Below, one piece after another: positions 8,331 through 17,651 of a stretch of 52,523 nt of DNA. The DNA lies in assembly GCA_002452215.1 (NCBI GenBank), contig DKCO01000033.1, positions 1 through 52,523 on the forward strand, given 5' to 3'. Each line of letters begins with the position of its first letter. Positions within the stretch are counted from its first letter, which is position 1. The DNA is from Spirochaetales bacterium UBA6872 (lineage in GTDB: Bacteria; Spirochaetota; Spirochaetia; Sphaerochaetales; Sphaerochaetaceae). The position numbers were made by a program, and so were the translations under genes. The notes below the pieces were generated by a model. That model saw only the letters and a program-made list of their open reading frames with translations, did not search any database and was not told where the DNA came from.

Positions 8331-9992
8331 ATGAAAGAAAAACTTACGAAACGCTCATTAAAACGCATTGAAAGATCTAAACTGAACACTACAGTTGGTC
8401 TAATCACTTCTATTTTGATGGGAATTTTCAGCTTTGTTGAACGAACTATTTTTAATCAATACTTTATAGAGGATTATCTAGGTCTATATAGCTTCAATTA
8501 CAACATTATATATACACTTGGTTATATAGAATTAGGATTAAGTACATCTATTGCTTTTGCATTATACAAACCTATTGAATATAATGATAAATCTCAAATT
8601 ATTGCTATAATGAGATTTTTCCGAAAAGCATATATTGCAATTGGCACCTTTATTATAATAACCGGAATATGCTTATTGCCATTTCTACAATACTTAGTAC
8701 AAACAAGTATACCAATAACAAATGTTAGAGTTTATTTTGTTATATTCTTAGTTGCAAATGCATCAAGTTACATAATCGCTTACAAAAATGTATTATTCTC
8801 TGCAAACCAAGAAGACTACATACTAACACTGATAACCAACGTAAGTTGGACTCTTTTATATATCGCAGAAATCATAGTTGCTATCACAACACAGAACTTT
8901 CTTTATTATTCAATAGCTCTATTTTGCGGTTATCAGCTAAAAAATTTTACAATGCGCTTTCTTGCTAACAAATCATTCAAGTTCTTGAAAACAAAAGAAA
9001 AGCCCCAAATATCAAGTGACACCATGAGAATGATTAAGTTAAATACAAAAGGAATGATTTATAATAGGCTGGGACAAGTAATGGTGTCTACAACGGACTC
9101 CGTCTTGATATCCTCTATGGTAGGAACAGCTATATTAGGTAAATTCTCAAATTACCAAATGCTTTATTCGGGATTGATTACTCTCGCTCTTTTGATACCC
9201 AAGTCAATCACAGCAAGCATAGGTAATGCCGGTGTTACAGAAACAAAAAAAACAATGGTTAAAAGTTTTTATTCTTTAGATTTAGGTTCCTTTTTTGTTT
9301 ACGGATTCCTTACCATAATGCTTATCTGTGTTGCAAATCCTATAGTATCAACTTTTTTTGGCAAAAACAGAGTTTTAGACATGTCAACGGTTATACTCTA
9401 TTTTTGCAGTTTTTATCTAGCCAGCCAAAGAGAGTTGTTACTATCTTACAAGTCGTCATTGGGCTTATATTGGGAAGATCGACACAGGCCGATACTTGAA
9501 GGAATAACAAACCTAGTAGCATCCCTGATTCTTGGATTCTATTGGGGGATAAATGGAATTCTTATTGGAACAATTATAAGCCAGGTATTTGTAAACTATA
9601 TGATGGAGCCATTAATTGTTTTTCATAAAGGATTCAAACATTCTGCTTATTGGTACTATATATCTTCAAGCTTACGCTTTATTCTCGTAATTGCCATTAC
9701 AGCTATTTGCCTTATAGCTACAAATGCATGTTCTATAATGGACAAAACTTCTGGCATACTACAAATTGGCTCTTTTTCTATTCCGTTAGGTGGATTCATA
9801 CAAATAATAATCAATTTCACAATTTCTCTTGGTATAACGTTTATTTCTTTCTTTTTGATTTTCTACAAATCCGAAAGTAGCAAAATGATTGTGCGGACTT
9901 TGAAAGTTGCCTTCTTGAATAAGGCTGAAAAAGTGAAGCTTGCAAAACACCTAGAAGAAAAAGAAAAAAACAGAAAAAGAAAGAATTCTTGA
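8331..9992 (+). CDS. polysaccharide flippase (Wzx/MOP superfamily)
   Basis: A 553-residue polytopic membrane protein with about 12-14 hydrophobic segments, of the MOP/polysaccharide-biosynthesis type. Such proteins flip lipid-linked oligosaccharides or teichoic-acid-like chains across the inner membrane. The N-terminus RSKLNTTVGLITSILMG and the following FSFVERTIFNQYF resemble the first helix of this family. The C-terminus is a lysine-rich cytoplasmic tail (KVKLAKHLEEKEKNRKRK). It is divergent from licD copy 1 across a 115-base gap that must hold both promoters. The next gene, a glycosyltransferase, starts 35 bases after its stop. It is the natural flippase for the glycan built by this cluster. 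Confidence 0.85.
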   Translation: MKEKLTKRSLKRIERSKLNTTVGLITSILMGIFSFVERTIFNQYFIEDYLGLYSFNYNIIYTLGYIELGLSTSIAFALYKPIEYNDKSQIIAIMRFFRKAYIAIGTFIIITGICLLPFLQYLVQTSIPITNVRVYFVIFLVANASSYIIAYKNVLFSANQEDYILTLITNVSWTLLYIAEIIVAITTQNFLYYSIALFCGYQLKNFTMRFLANKSFKFLKTKEKPQISSDTMRMIKLNTKGMIYNRLGQVMVSTTDSVLISSMVGTAILGKFSNYQMLYSGLITLALLIPKSITASIGNAGVTETKKTMVKSFYSLDLGSFFVYGFLTIMLICVANPIVSTFFGKNRVLDMSTVILYFCSFYLASQRELLLSYKSSLGLYWEDRHRPILEGITNLVASLILGFYWGINGILIGTIISQVFVNYMMEPLIVFHKGFKHSAYWYYISSSLRFILVIAITAICLIATNACSIMDKTSGILQIGSFSIPLGGFIQIIINFTISLGITFISFFLIFYKSESSKMIVRTLKVAFLNKAEKVKLAKHLEEKEKNRKRKNS

Positions 9993-10027
9993 CTATTTAT
10001 TTCTTTCAATTAGAATTCCTTATTGTT

Positions 10028-10996
10028 ATGAGATATAGCGAATTTGTAAAAACATGGTTCAAAGTAGGTCATCGTATTTCATGGAAACTAAGCTGGAAAA
10101 CTTTAGTAACATTATTGTACTTCCATAGACCATTTCAAAATGATTTCATATATAAAACAGTTCAATCAAAACATGATTTTATATTTGATTATTTAAAATC
10201 TAAATACCCAATACTTATTGAAAAATGGAAGAATATTCCAAATACTCCATCTCTGGAACATGTACCCCAAAATCGAAAAATCTGGATCATGTGGTGGCAA
10301 GGCGAAGACGAAGCTCCTTTTTTGATAAAAAAATGCATAGAATCAATAAGAGAGAATTCAGATGGAGCAGAAGTAATTGTAATAACAAAGGAAAACTATG
10401 AGAATTATGTTACATTACCAGCCTATATAATAGAAAAACACAATTCAGGTATTATCTCTTTTGCACAGCTATCTGACATAATGCGAATAAACCTCCTTTC
10501 TTCGCATGGAGGCTTATGGCTTGATGCAACAATATGGTGTTCTCAACCTATTCCGAAGGAGCTTTTTAAACGAAGTTTTTGGACACCTCATACAACTCTT
10601 CGTAAAACACCTTTTGTCCAAAATGACCGTATGCATTGCTTTATAATGGGGGGAATTCCACATTCAAAACTATTAGAATATGAAAAAGATTTTCTCAATA
10701 CATATTGGAAAGAGCATGATGTAATAATCGATTATTATCTGTTAGATTACTCTCTAATGCTTGCATACTGGAATTTTGACGATATACGCCATATGATTGA
10801 TGAACTTCCATATACTAGCGAAACACTTTATGGTTTAGTCAGAATCCTTAATAACCCATTTGATAAAAAAGAGTTAAATCAATTATTAAATGAGAACATA
10901 TTCTCTAAGCTAAATCGTTATATAAAATATAAAACAATGCGAAATGGACTACCAACAAACTATGCAAAACTAATGCAAATTAAAGAGAATGATTAG
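10028..10996 (+). CDS. capsular-polysaccharide-type glycosyltransferase 3
   Basis: A 322-residue third paralogue of the Caps_synth-like glycosyltransferases at 2934 and 3920, but on the opposite strand. It has IWIMWWQGEDEAPFL, VIVITKENYENYV and INLLSSHGGLWLDATIW. The ATG at 10028 (MRYSEFVKTWFKVG) aligns with the paralogue starts. An in-frame TTG at 9989 would overlap the flippase stop and lacks a ribosome binding site. The 3' end overlaps the convergent LicD copy 2 by four bases. It has no poly-G tract, unlike paralogue 1. Donor and acceptor are unknown. Confidence 0.82.
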   Translation: MRYSEFVKTWFKVGHRISWKLSWKTLVTLLYFHRPFQNDFIYKTVQSKHDFIFDYLKSKYPILIEKWKNIPNTPSLEHVPQNRKIWIMWWQGEDEAPFLIKKCIESIRENSDGAEVIVITKENYENYVTLPAYIIEKHNSGIISFAQLSDIMRINLLSSHGGLWLDATIWCSQPIPKELFKRSFWTPHTTLRKTPFVQNDRMHCFIMGGIPHSKLLEYEKDFLNTYWKEHDVIIDYYLLDYSLMLAYWNFDDIRHMIDELPYTSETLYGLVRILNNPFDKKELNQLLNENIFSKLNRYIKYKTMRNGLPTNYAKLMQIKEND

Positions 10997-11814
10997 TTTT
11001 TCCACTCGGTATCTATAAATGCATCAAAATGATGGTTTACTCTCTTTTCATCCGGAGGAAGCTCCATATAATCATCGCCATAGCAACGTCTAAGCCATTC
11101 ATCATAATTTCGCATAGCATGAAACTCATGCCCTTCAAAGTATACTGGCTCCAATCTTTGAAAATCATTCTTTGGGGTTTCTTCTTTTATAGGAGCAGCC
11201 CAAGCTAAGCAGTTTACCATATCACACACATCAATGCTAAATCGCTTGGCATGTTTTATTGCCCATTTTGATATACGAGCAATACCTATAGTTCTGAAAC
11301 AATTGACGGCAATTTTATTTATTTTATCGAACCCTTTTTGCTTTCCTCTCCAATCAGAATTAGCCATAGCTATTTGAGAAGTAAACATCTTTGCTATGAC
11401 ATACTGATATGTCTTTATTAATCTTGATGAATGGAAACCATCCAGCGGGAAAATGTCAACCCAAACACCTCCAGCTTCAGGTCTAGGTGATATTGAATAA
11501 TTCGTTCTTGTTCTTAAATCAACTATTTTAGAAAACGGGATCCATGCGCAATCATTTTCAAGACAACACAATTTATAGTAACTTTTACCCTTTTTGTCAT
11601 TATATATTCTAATCAATTTCTCATAATCATCCCGCAATAAGAGCACATCCACATCGTCATCCCATGGTATAAATCCTTTATGTCGCACAGCACCCAGAAG
11701 TGTCCCATAAGCTAAGAATAATTTGATATCATTCTCATCACAAACCCGTTGCAAATCAATCAAAATATCCAACATGATTGACTTAACCTCAGTCAAATCT
11801 AATTTTCGTTCCAT
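10993..11814 (-). CDS. LicD-family phosphotransferase, copy 2
   Basis: A 273-residue LicD protein of the same length as copy 1. It carries the signature LAYGTLLGAVRHKGFIPWD with DDVDVLL, and WVDIFPLDGFHSS later. Sequence outside the core differs clearly from copy 1, so the two may act on different acceptors or positions. ATG 11814 is preceded by AAGG six bases upstream. The 3' end overlaps the convergent glycosyltransferase 3 by four bases. The 99-base gap to the divergent MMPL exporter should contain both promoters. Confidence 0.88.
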   Translation of the reverse strand: MERKLDLTEVKSIMLDILIDLQRVCDENDIKLFLAYGTLLGAVRHKGFIPWDDDVDVLLLRDDYEKLIRIYNDKKGKSYYKLCCLENDCAWIPFSKIVDLRTRTNYSISPRPEAGGVWVDIFPLDGFHSSRLIKTYQYVIAKMFTSQIAMANSDWRGKQKGFDKINKIAVNCFRTIGIARISKWAIKHAKRFSIDVCDMVNCLAWAAPIKEETPKNDFQRLEPVYFEGHEFHAMRNYDEWLRRCYGDDYMELPPDEKRVNHHFDAFIDTEWKN

Positions 11815-11913
11815 ATATAACCTTCAAAATATTCTTAACACGCCTCAACTCAATTTTCAACTTAGAATATCATGCCTTGAGTTTTAACGAAAAACCAAAG
11901 TAGAATTAAACTC

Positions 11914-14403
11914 ATGAAGAGAGAAAAAGCAATTATCGAAAAGTTCATGGCTTTTATTATGAAGCATGCAACTTCTGTAATAGTTATTTTATCTATAGTA
12001 ACGATTTTCTTTGCTTATTCAATGAAAAATCTAAAACTTGACACAGATATTTTCGGTTTCGCATCTGATGCGCCTGATGCACCTATATACAAAACGCCAG
12101 AAGAAAAACCCAATTATGCTTTGAAATTAAAAGGTTTAGATGATATATGGCTTTTGCCAAATCGAGGCGAGGTCATAGAGATTCCAACCAGACAAAACAC
12201 ATTCTCGGAAGAAGAGTTTGAAAACACAACAGAATACATTGAAATAAATCCGATAATAGAAACTACAAACAACCCTGAGGGATGGTTTAGCGATGGATAT
12301 GTAATTATATTTACTTCTGAGAGGATGTTTGATCCTGAGGTTCTCAATACTATAGAAAAAGTAATGTCAAACCTAGAAAAACGACCAGAAATTGGTCCAT
12401 GTTTATCTCCATTTGATTACGTAACTGTTGAAAAAAAAGGTTCTAGGCTATCTATTGTACCAATCTCTCCTGTAAAAGAAGGAGAAACATGGACAGAAGA
12501 ATCTGCAGAAATATTCAAAACAAGATTGATGAACGATTCGATAGCAAAAAACTATCTATATTCCGATGATGGTTCAACAATAATGATTTACTATCAAGCA
12601 AGAGGTTTAAACAAACAAAGCATTAGTGAGCTCGACACAATCGTCAATCCTCTTAGACAATATGGTAGAGTCGCTTTAAATGGTGGTGGTCTCATAACCG
12701 AAGCTGTCACAAGCTACTTGAATAGAGATCTTATACTCCTAGTCCTCTTATGTTTCATAGTGATACTTGCTATATTCTATTTATCATTCAGATCTGGACG
12801 AGCTGTTTTGGTTCCATCTTTAATCTCCATAACGGGTTTAATCTGGACACTTGGAACAATGGCTCTGTTAAATATCGATTTGACCATTGTAACAATTTTA
12901 ACTCCATGTTTAGTATTAACTCTAGGATCTTCATATTCAATACACATGATAAGCGAATACTTTGAGGCTTGGGCTCAGAATGATCAACAGTCAATTGATA
13001 AACATTTTTCAAAAATCTCCAAGACTATATTCTTTGCAATGCTAACAACAGTAGCTGGATTTTTGGCGCTTCTGACATGTTCAACATCACTCTTTAAGGA
13101 ATTTGGTATTACAATATCCTTTGGTATTGCCTATTGCTGGTTTCTTTCATTTACACTTCTTCCTGCTATTCTGTCAAAGTGCAAAGCACCTAAACTAAAA
13201 CAAATAAAAACTGTTGAAAGTGGATTTTTAACAAGTCTTGTACATAAGAGCGCAAATCTTGTTACAAAGAAGTGGTACATATTTATAATCATATTCTTTA
13301 TTATTCTTATTTGGTTTATTTGCATAAAAGATGAAATAGGCTTCGATTCCAACTATATGTCATATTTTCCTGATGATGATCCAATCGCAGTTGATTCAAA
13401 ATATTTCGCAAAAACCCTCGGAGGAACAGATCCCTATTATTTAACAATTTATGCACCAGAAGGTTCTGAAAATTTCTTTTTGAAATCTGAAAATCTAAAA
13501 CTTGTGTATGCATATGAGGCGGCAATACAAGCGGCATGCCCAGACATTGTTCAAATACTCTCTTTCAGCCAATATGTTAGTTTTTTGAATGAAGTCTATA
13601 ATGGAGAAAAAGGTATTCCTGATAACAATGGTTTAATTCTATTACTATCAAGAACATTAATGCAAATTTCGAATAACATCGGAACAGATGTATTGGATAC
13701 ACTGATATCTGAAGATGGAAATTCTATTACTTTATCCATGAGAAACTATGATTCTATAGAACAAGACCTACAAACGACAGCATCGGCAAGACGGCTAAAC
13801 CAAACATTGGATTATTATCTATACATGTTGCCAGAAGGAACAACAAGCCAAGTTTCTAGTCTAGCATCACGAAATCTTAGAGGAAGTGATATTGTCATCC
13901 ATGACATGAACACAGCAACAATGATATCATTTGCACTAATTGTTATAATTTCAGGAATTGCCTGTCTTTCATTGTATTATGGAATAACAACTCTTGTTCC
14001 TGTGCTTGTTGGGATAATGATCAATTACATATTGATGTGGTGTCTTGGTCTCAATTTTGATATAGTTACAATCGGATTTAGTTCAATAGCTGTTGGATGT
14101 GGAGTTGATGATGCTATACATTTCCTTCTGAGGTTGAAATTACGTAAGAAATTAAATCCAACATTACCATATAAGAGGTTGATTAATGATAACATAATCG
14201 AAACTGGACGGCCGATTATTTTAACAACACTGAGTGTTGATGCAGGTCTCTTGATGCTTCTGTTTGCATCATTCAAACCAATAAAATATTTCGGCATTCT
14301 TATGTGCATTACTCTTACTGCAGCTATGATTGCAACCTTGATAATACTGCCTCCGATTTTGATAGGATTAAATTATTTATGGAACTTACTCAAGAAAAAA
14401 TAA
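11914..14403 (+). CDS. MMPL/RND-superfamily exporter
   Basis: An 829-residue member of the RND superfamily (MMPL-type). It has one hydrophobic segment at about residues 17-38, a large periplasmic domain, a bundle of five to six membrane helices at about 270-430, a second periplasmic domain, and a final bundle at about 660-825. This is the expected two-fold repeat. The proton-relay region of the second half reads VGCGVDDAIHFL; the first half has LTLGSSYSIHMI. Such proteins move lipids or hydrophobic molecules across the inner membrane. Its last 25 bases overlap the start of the Wzy-like gene, so the two are probably co-translated. A role in exporting a glycolipid made here is inference. Confidence 0.85.
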   Translation: MKREKAIIEKFMAFIMKHATSVIVILSIVTIFFAYSMKNLKLDTDIFGFASDAPDAPIYKTPEEKPNYALKLKGLDDIWLLPNRGEVIEIPTRQNTFSEEEFENTTEYIEINPIIETTNNPEGWFSDGYVIIFTSERMFDPEVLNTIEKVMSNLEKRPEIGPCLSPFDYVTVEKKGSRLSIVPISPVKEGETWTEESAEIFKTRLMNDSIAKNYLYSDDGSTIMIYYQARGLNKQSISELDTIVNPLRQYGRVALNGGGLITEAVTSYLNRDLILLVLLCFIVILAIFYLSFRSGRAVLVPSLISITGLIWTLGTMALLNIDLTIVTILTPCLVLTLGSSYSIHMISEYFEAWAQNDQQSIDKHFSKISKTIFFAMLTTVAGFLALLTCSTSLFKEFGITISFGIAYCWFLSFTLLPAILSKCKAPKLKQIKTVESGFLTSLVHKSANLVTKKWYIFIIIFFIILIWFICIKDEIGFDSNYMSYFPDDDPIAVDSKYFAKTLGGTDPYYLTIYAPEGSENFFLKSENLKLVYAYEAAIQAACPDIVQILSFSQYVSFLNEVYNGEKGIPDNNGLILLLSRTLMQISNNIGTDVLDTLISEDGNSITLSMRNYDSIEQDLQTTASARRLNQTLDYYLYMLPEGTTSQVSSLASRNLRGSDIVIHDMNTATMISFALIVIISGIACLSLYYGITTLVPVLVGIMINYILMWCLGLNFDIVTIGFSSIAVGCGVDDAIHFLLRLKLRKKLNPTLPYKRLINDNIIETGRPIILTTLSVDAGLLMLLFASFKPIKYFGILMCITLTAAMIATLIILPPILIGLNYLWNLLKKK

Positions 14404-15581
14404 GTGTTAAAAATTTAAGAAATAATACGGATTTAGGAAACGCTCTTTTTATTATTGGAGTTATATCCTTTTGTTTCTATCGATGGTATACCCTCTCTGC
14501 TATTCCAAGAATGCTTGATGTCCCTTTTTGGATAAAAGAAGGCATGCCATATACAATATTTTATTGTTGTTTGATTTTCAAGGTATTATTCGTTGATACA
14601 CATACAAAAAAGAAAAAAATATTTTTTTCAATCTTTTTTGTTTACACGGTTCTTAATTATTTTATATCAGGGTTATATACAGAACCAATTGTGTATTTTC
14701 TTTTTCTACTTGCATCAGACAGTGTAAACTACAAAAAGTTTATAAAAAGTTGGCTCATTACGTTTCTATTTTTCTATACTTTAATGATAATCCTCTATTT
14801 TTTTGGATTAACAAATGATCCTCAATATAAAGTAGGGAATATTACTAGAAGATCAATGGGCTTCATGTATCCAACAGTTTTTGGCGCATTTACATATTGT
14901 ATTTTCCTTGCATATTCTATTCTTAAAGAAAAATATTCCCCAATGTATTGTATTTCAGGTCTTTTTATCAGCATAAGCGTCCTTCTTTTGTCGCGAGCCA
15001 GAACAGCATTTATAATTATTATTCTAACAACCATTCTTTTCACAGTTTTCGCTAGAATAAAATGGCTGTCAAATAGAAAGATACTTACTTGTTTAAGCCT
15101 TTCTTTTCCGATAATTTGCTTAATAGTATTTATTGTTGCTATAAATTATAATCCCAGTAATGCAACATTAATGCGTTTAAATAAGTTGCTTTCTTATCGT
15201 ATAGAACTTGAAAATACAGCATTTAAAACTATAAAGATGGGATTATTTGGCAGTAGGTTTATTCATGCAGGAGTGCCAGATACCGAATTTTATTCTACCG
15301 GAAAGCCATATTTTTTCATCGATTCTTTTTATCCTTATATAGCTTTTAGATTCGGACTAATAGCATTATTTCTTTTAATTCTTGGATATACAAAAGTATC
15401 ATTATCCTATGCAAAGAAAAACTTATGGAAACTACCAGTACTACTATTTATAATGTCACTTGCCTGCATATCTGAAGACAGACTATATGATTTTGGTTTT
15501 AACCCTTTTATGATATTTCTAGCAATAACTCTTTATGGTGATTATGAAGATAAAAATGAAATTAAGGGGATATTAAAATGA
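14379..15581 (+). CDS. O-antigen polymerase/ligase-like membrane protein
   Basis: A 400-residue polytopic membrane protein with about ten to eleven hydrophobic helices and a longer extracytoplasmic loop near residues 290-335. This is the layout of Wzy polymerases and O-antigen ligases. The motif RARTAFIIIILTT, after a helix near residue 205, resembles the conserved SRt(g/a) segment of that superfamily. ATG 14379 lies inside the end of the MMPL gene, which indicates coupling; the longer frame from 14304 lacks family sequence. It probably polymerises or ligates the repeat units handled by the flippase. Sequence conservation in this family is low, so the exact subtype is open. Confidence 0.72.
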   Translation: MELTQEKISVKNLRNNTDLGNALFIIGVISFCFYRWYTLSAIPRMLDVPFWIKEGMPYTIFYCCLIFKVLFVDTHTKKKKIFFSIFFVYTVLNYFISGLYTEPIVYFLFLLASDSVNYKKFIKSWLITFLFFYTLMIILYFFGLTNDPQYKVGNITRRSMGFMYPTVFGAFTYCIFLAYSILKEKYSPMYCISGLFISISVLLLSRARTAFIIIILTTILFTVFARIKWLSNRKILTCLSLSFPIICLIVFIVAINYNPSNATLMRLNKLLSYRIELENTAFKTIKMGLFGSRFIHAGVPDTEFYSTGKPYFFIDSFYPYIAFRFGLIALFLLILGYTKVSLSYAKKNLWKLPVLLFIMSLACISEDRLYDFGFNPFMIFLAITLYGDYEDKNEIKGILK

Positions 15582-15652
15582 ATCAAAAAAACTCTACTAT
15601 ATTAACTGTGATGTTCTAGTAGGATGTACAAAAAGTTTCGGAGGCAACTTAA
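15579..15652 (+). other. short gap with possible gene relic or leader peptide
   Basis: An ATG at 15579 overlaps the TGA of the polymerase gene (ATGA). It opens a 13-codon frame, MNQKNSTILTVMF, ending at TAG. One frame over, the sequence continues as VLVGCTKSFGG. Together these look like the first residues of a gene with a frameshift, or a short coupling peptide before the next glycosyltransferase. The evidence is thin. Confidence 0.25.
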
Positions 15653-16597
15653 TTGAAAAATCATTTTTTAGCTAGCATCTCAAAGATAATTGAGAAATTA
15701 CAATATCATCATAAAATAAGATGCCATTATAAGTTTATGAATAGATCCAATTCAAAAGATAAGCTCTGTATTGTACTTGCTGGATATAAAAGCTTCCTTT
15801 ATGAGTCTGTTTTTGATCGATTAACAAAATATGTAAATGATGATATAGACGTTTGCATAATAACATCTGGACTGTATTCAAAAGAAATCTCTTCCATATG
15901 TGAAAAGAATAACTGGTCTTATTTGAGTACAAAAGAGAATAATGTTTGCTTGGTGCAGAACTTAGCAATAGAACTCCATAAATCAGCCAATTATATATTC
16001 AAACTTGATGAGGATATTTTCATAACAAAAGATTATTTCAAAAAAATGTATGATGCTTTTTTGAGAATAAAAAAAACAGGCAACTATCAAATTGGATTCC
16101 TCGCTCCCCTGATTCCTATAAATGGTTACGGCCATTTGCGCTTACTGCAAAAACTGAATCTTGTTGAATACTATACTAACAAGTTTGAAAAACCAACATT
16201 TGCAGCAGATCCAAATAAAATGATTGAAAATAATTGTGATGTCGCAAAGTTTTTTTGGGGAGAAAATCATATTATACCACCTATAGATGAACTAAATGAA
16301 GATTTTGGAAAAGAAAATTTCTCTTATACAATCTGTCCTATCCGTTTTAGCATTGGTGCAATACTCTTTACACGAGAAGAATTCATGAGGATGGGAATGT
16401 TTCCTGTAGGAAGACGAAATTCAAATTCTTTGGGTTCCGATGAAGTACGTTTTTGCGTTTATTGCATGAAAGAATCAAGAATTATTGCCGTAGCTGATAA
16501 TGTAGTAGTTGGCCATTTGTCTTTTGGAAATCAAAATGCAGAAATGAAAAAATATTATTTGGAGAATAAAGATAAATTCTTGACACCACAAAACTAG
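15653..16597 (+). CDS. putative glycosyltransferase
   Basis: A 314-residue soluble protein that I place with GT-A-type glycosyltransferases. It has an N-terminal nucleotide-binding-like strand LCIVLAGYKSFLYE, a mid-protein IFKLDEDIFITKDYF (DxD-like DED) and a later GSDEVRFCVYCMKE acidic segment. The start is TTG at 15653: GGAGG lies eight bases upstream, and no ATG gives the full N-terminus. It follows the Wzy-like gene after 71 bases. Its end overlaps the convergent Gtf3-like gene by four bases. I do not recognise a specific family, so the sugar is unknown. Confidence 0.65.
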   Translation: MKNHFLASISKIIEKLQYHHKIRCHYKFMNRSNSKDKLCIVLAGYKSFLYESVFDRLTKYVNDDIDVCIITSGLYSKEISSICEKNNWSYLSTKENNVCLVQNLAIELHKSANYIFKLDEDIFITKDYFKKMYDAFLRIKKTGNYQIGFLAPLIPINGYGHLRLLQKLNLVEYYTNKFEKPTFAADPNKMIENNCDVAKFFWGENHIIPPIDELNEDFGKENFSYTICPIRFSIGAILFTREEFMRMGMFPVGRRNSNSLGSDEVRFCVYCMKESRIIAVADNVVVGHLSFGNQNAEMKKYYLENKDKFLTPQN

Positions 16598-17649
16598 GGA
16601 TTTGCCAATTTGTTTTCAGCTGAAATAAATGCATTCCTCATATACTCACCCTTTCTTATGAGATAAGACTCTTTGTCCATTTTTTTAACCATTTCATCAT
16701 ATTTTTCTCTTGAAATAGAATTCAACAATCCTGGTAGATCATAAAGAGAATCTATTGCAAAACCTAATCCATTTTCTTGTATAAACGGAGCTAATGCAGC
16801 CTCTTTCCAGATAATAACTGGAATTCCACTTGCAAGATATAATGACAATTTGTGAGGATTGTTGTATTTCAAATAAATACCTGTTCCACCTGTACAGGTA
16901 TTTAGTTCAGGTCCATCCCATACCAAACCAAATCCTTCATTCAATTTGGAAACTAATTCATCTGGCGAAAAGCTGCCTTTATAATCAACATTTTGCTGTT
17001 TTTCTTTTTTCTTATAATTCGGACCAAAAAGATTAAATCCAACAGAGCCAATTCTTGATAATTCATATACATAGCCACTTTTCCATTTTTCAAAGTTCCC
17101 AGCAATGTTTATTTTTCTTGTAAATTTTGGTGGATTATAATCACCATTATACAAATAATCAAATACACCAAGAACGACTATTTTTGATTCTGGCACTCCT
17201 TTAGACATAACAAACTGTTTCATGCTCTGATTATGAACAACCAGAATTGATGAATCTTTAAATGATGCAGCTCGTTCCTTCTTGTGGTGTAAATTCAGTA
17301 CTTCATCACGAAGTTCATCTATATCATGAATTATAGAAATTATTTTAACATTTTTTCTTTTTTTCAATCTCTCTATAATAAAATCTCGAAAAAATTGAAT
17401 TCTTCTATAGGGATGTTGCAATAGAAGAATAGATGAAGGCTCAATACTACGATATAAGCTAAACCATGATTTCATTCTAGAGAATTGATTAAGAATTGAA
17501 TTGTACCATTTTTTCTTAAACTTATAATTTTGGATATAGAGTTTTACATTATACCCCATTGAATCTGCAATTATCTCAACATCGTTTACTGCTTTGCTAC
17601 CAGCATGTTTGTTTTCTATATCCAACTCAACTACCTGATATTTTTTCAC
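16594..17649 (-). CDS. Gtf3/galactofuranosyltransferase-like glycosyltransferase
   Basis: A 351-residue GT-B glycosyltransferase resembling the WbbI/Gtf3 group (galactofuranosyl- or glucosyltransferases). The N-terminal domain has KHAGSKAVNDVEIIADSMG and LLLQHPYRR. The linker shows IISIIHDIDELR. The C-terminal donor domain has WDGPELNTCTGGTGIYLKYN followed by NPHKLSLYLASGIPVI. It is the last gene of a three-gene minus-strand run of glycosyltransferases, two bases after the GT14-like gene. It overlaps the convergent gene 15653-16597 by four bases. Donor specificity is not certain. Confidence 0.8.
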   Translation of the reverse strand: MKKYQVVELDIENKHAGSKAVNDVEIIADSMGYNVKLYIQNYKFKKKWYNSILNQFSRMKSWFSLYRSIEPSSILLLQHPYRRIQFFRDFIIERLKKRKNVKIISIIHDIDELRDEVLNLHHKKERAASFKDSSILVVHNQSMKQFVMSKGVPESKIVVLGVFDYLYNGDYNPPKFTRKINIAGNFEKWKSGYVYELSRIGSVGFNLFGPNYKKKEKQQNVDYKGSFSPDELVSKLNEGFGLVWDGPELNTCTGGTGIYLKYNNPHKLSLYLASGIPVIIWKEAALAPFIQENGLGFAIDSLYDLPGLLNSISREKYDEMVKKMDKESYLIRKGEYMRNAFISAENKLANP

Positions 17650-17651
17650 TA

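Noticed and set aside
12788..14309. Minus-strand frames over the MMPL gene
   Set aside because: They overlap a complete, well-recognised RND protein on the plus strand and show no domain sequence.
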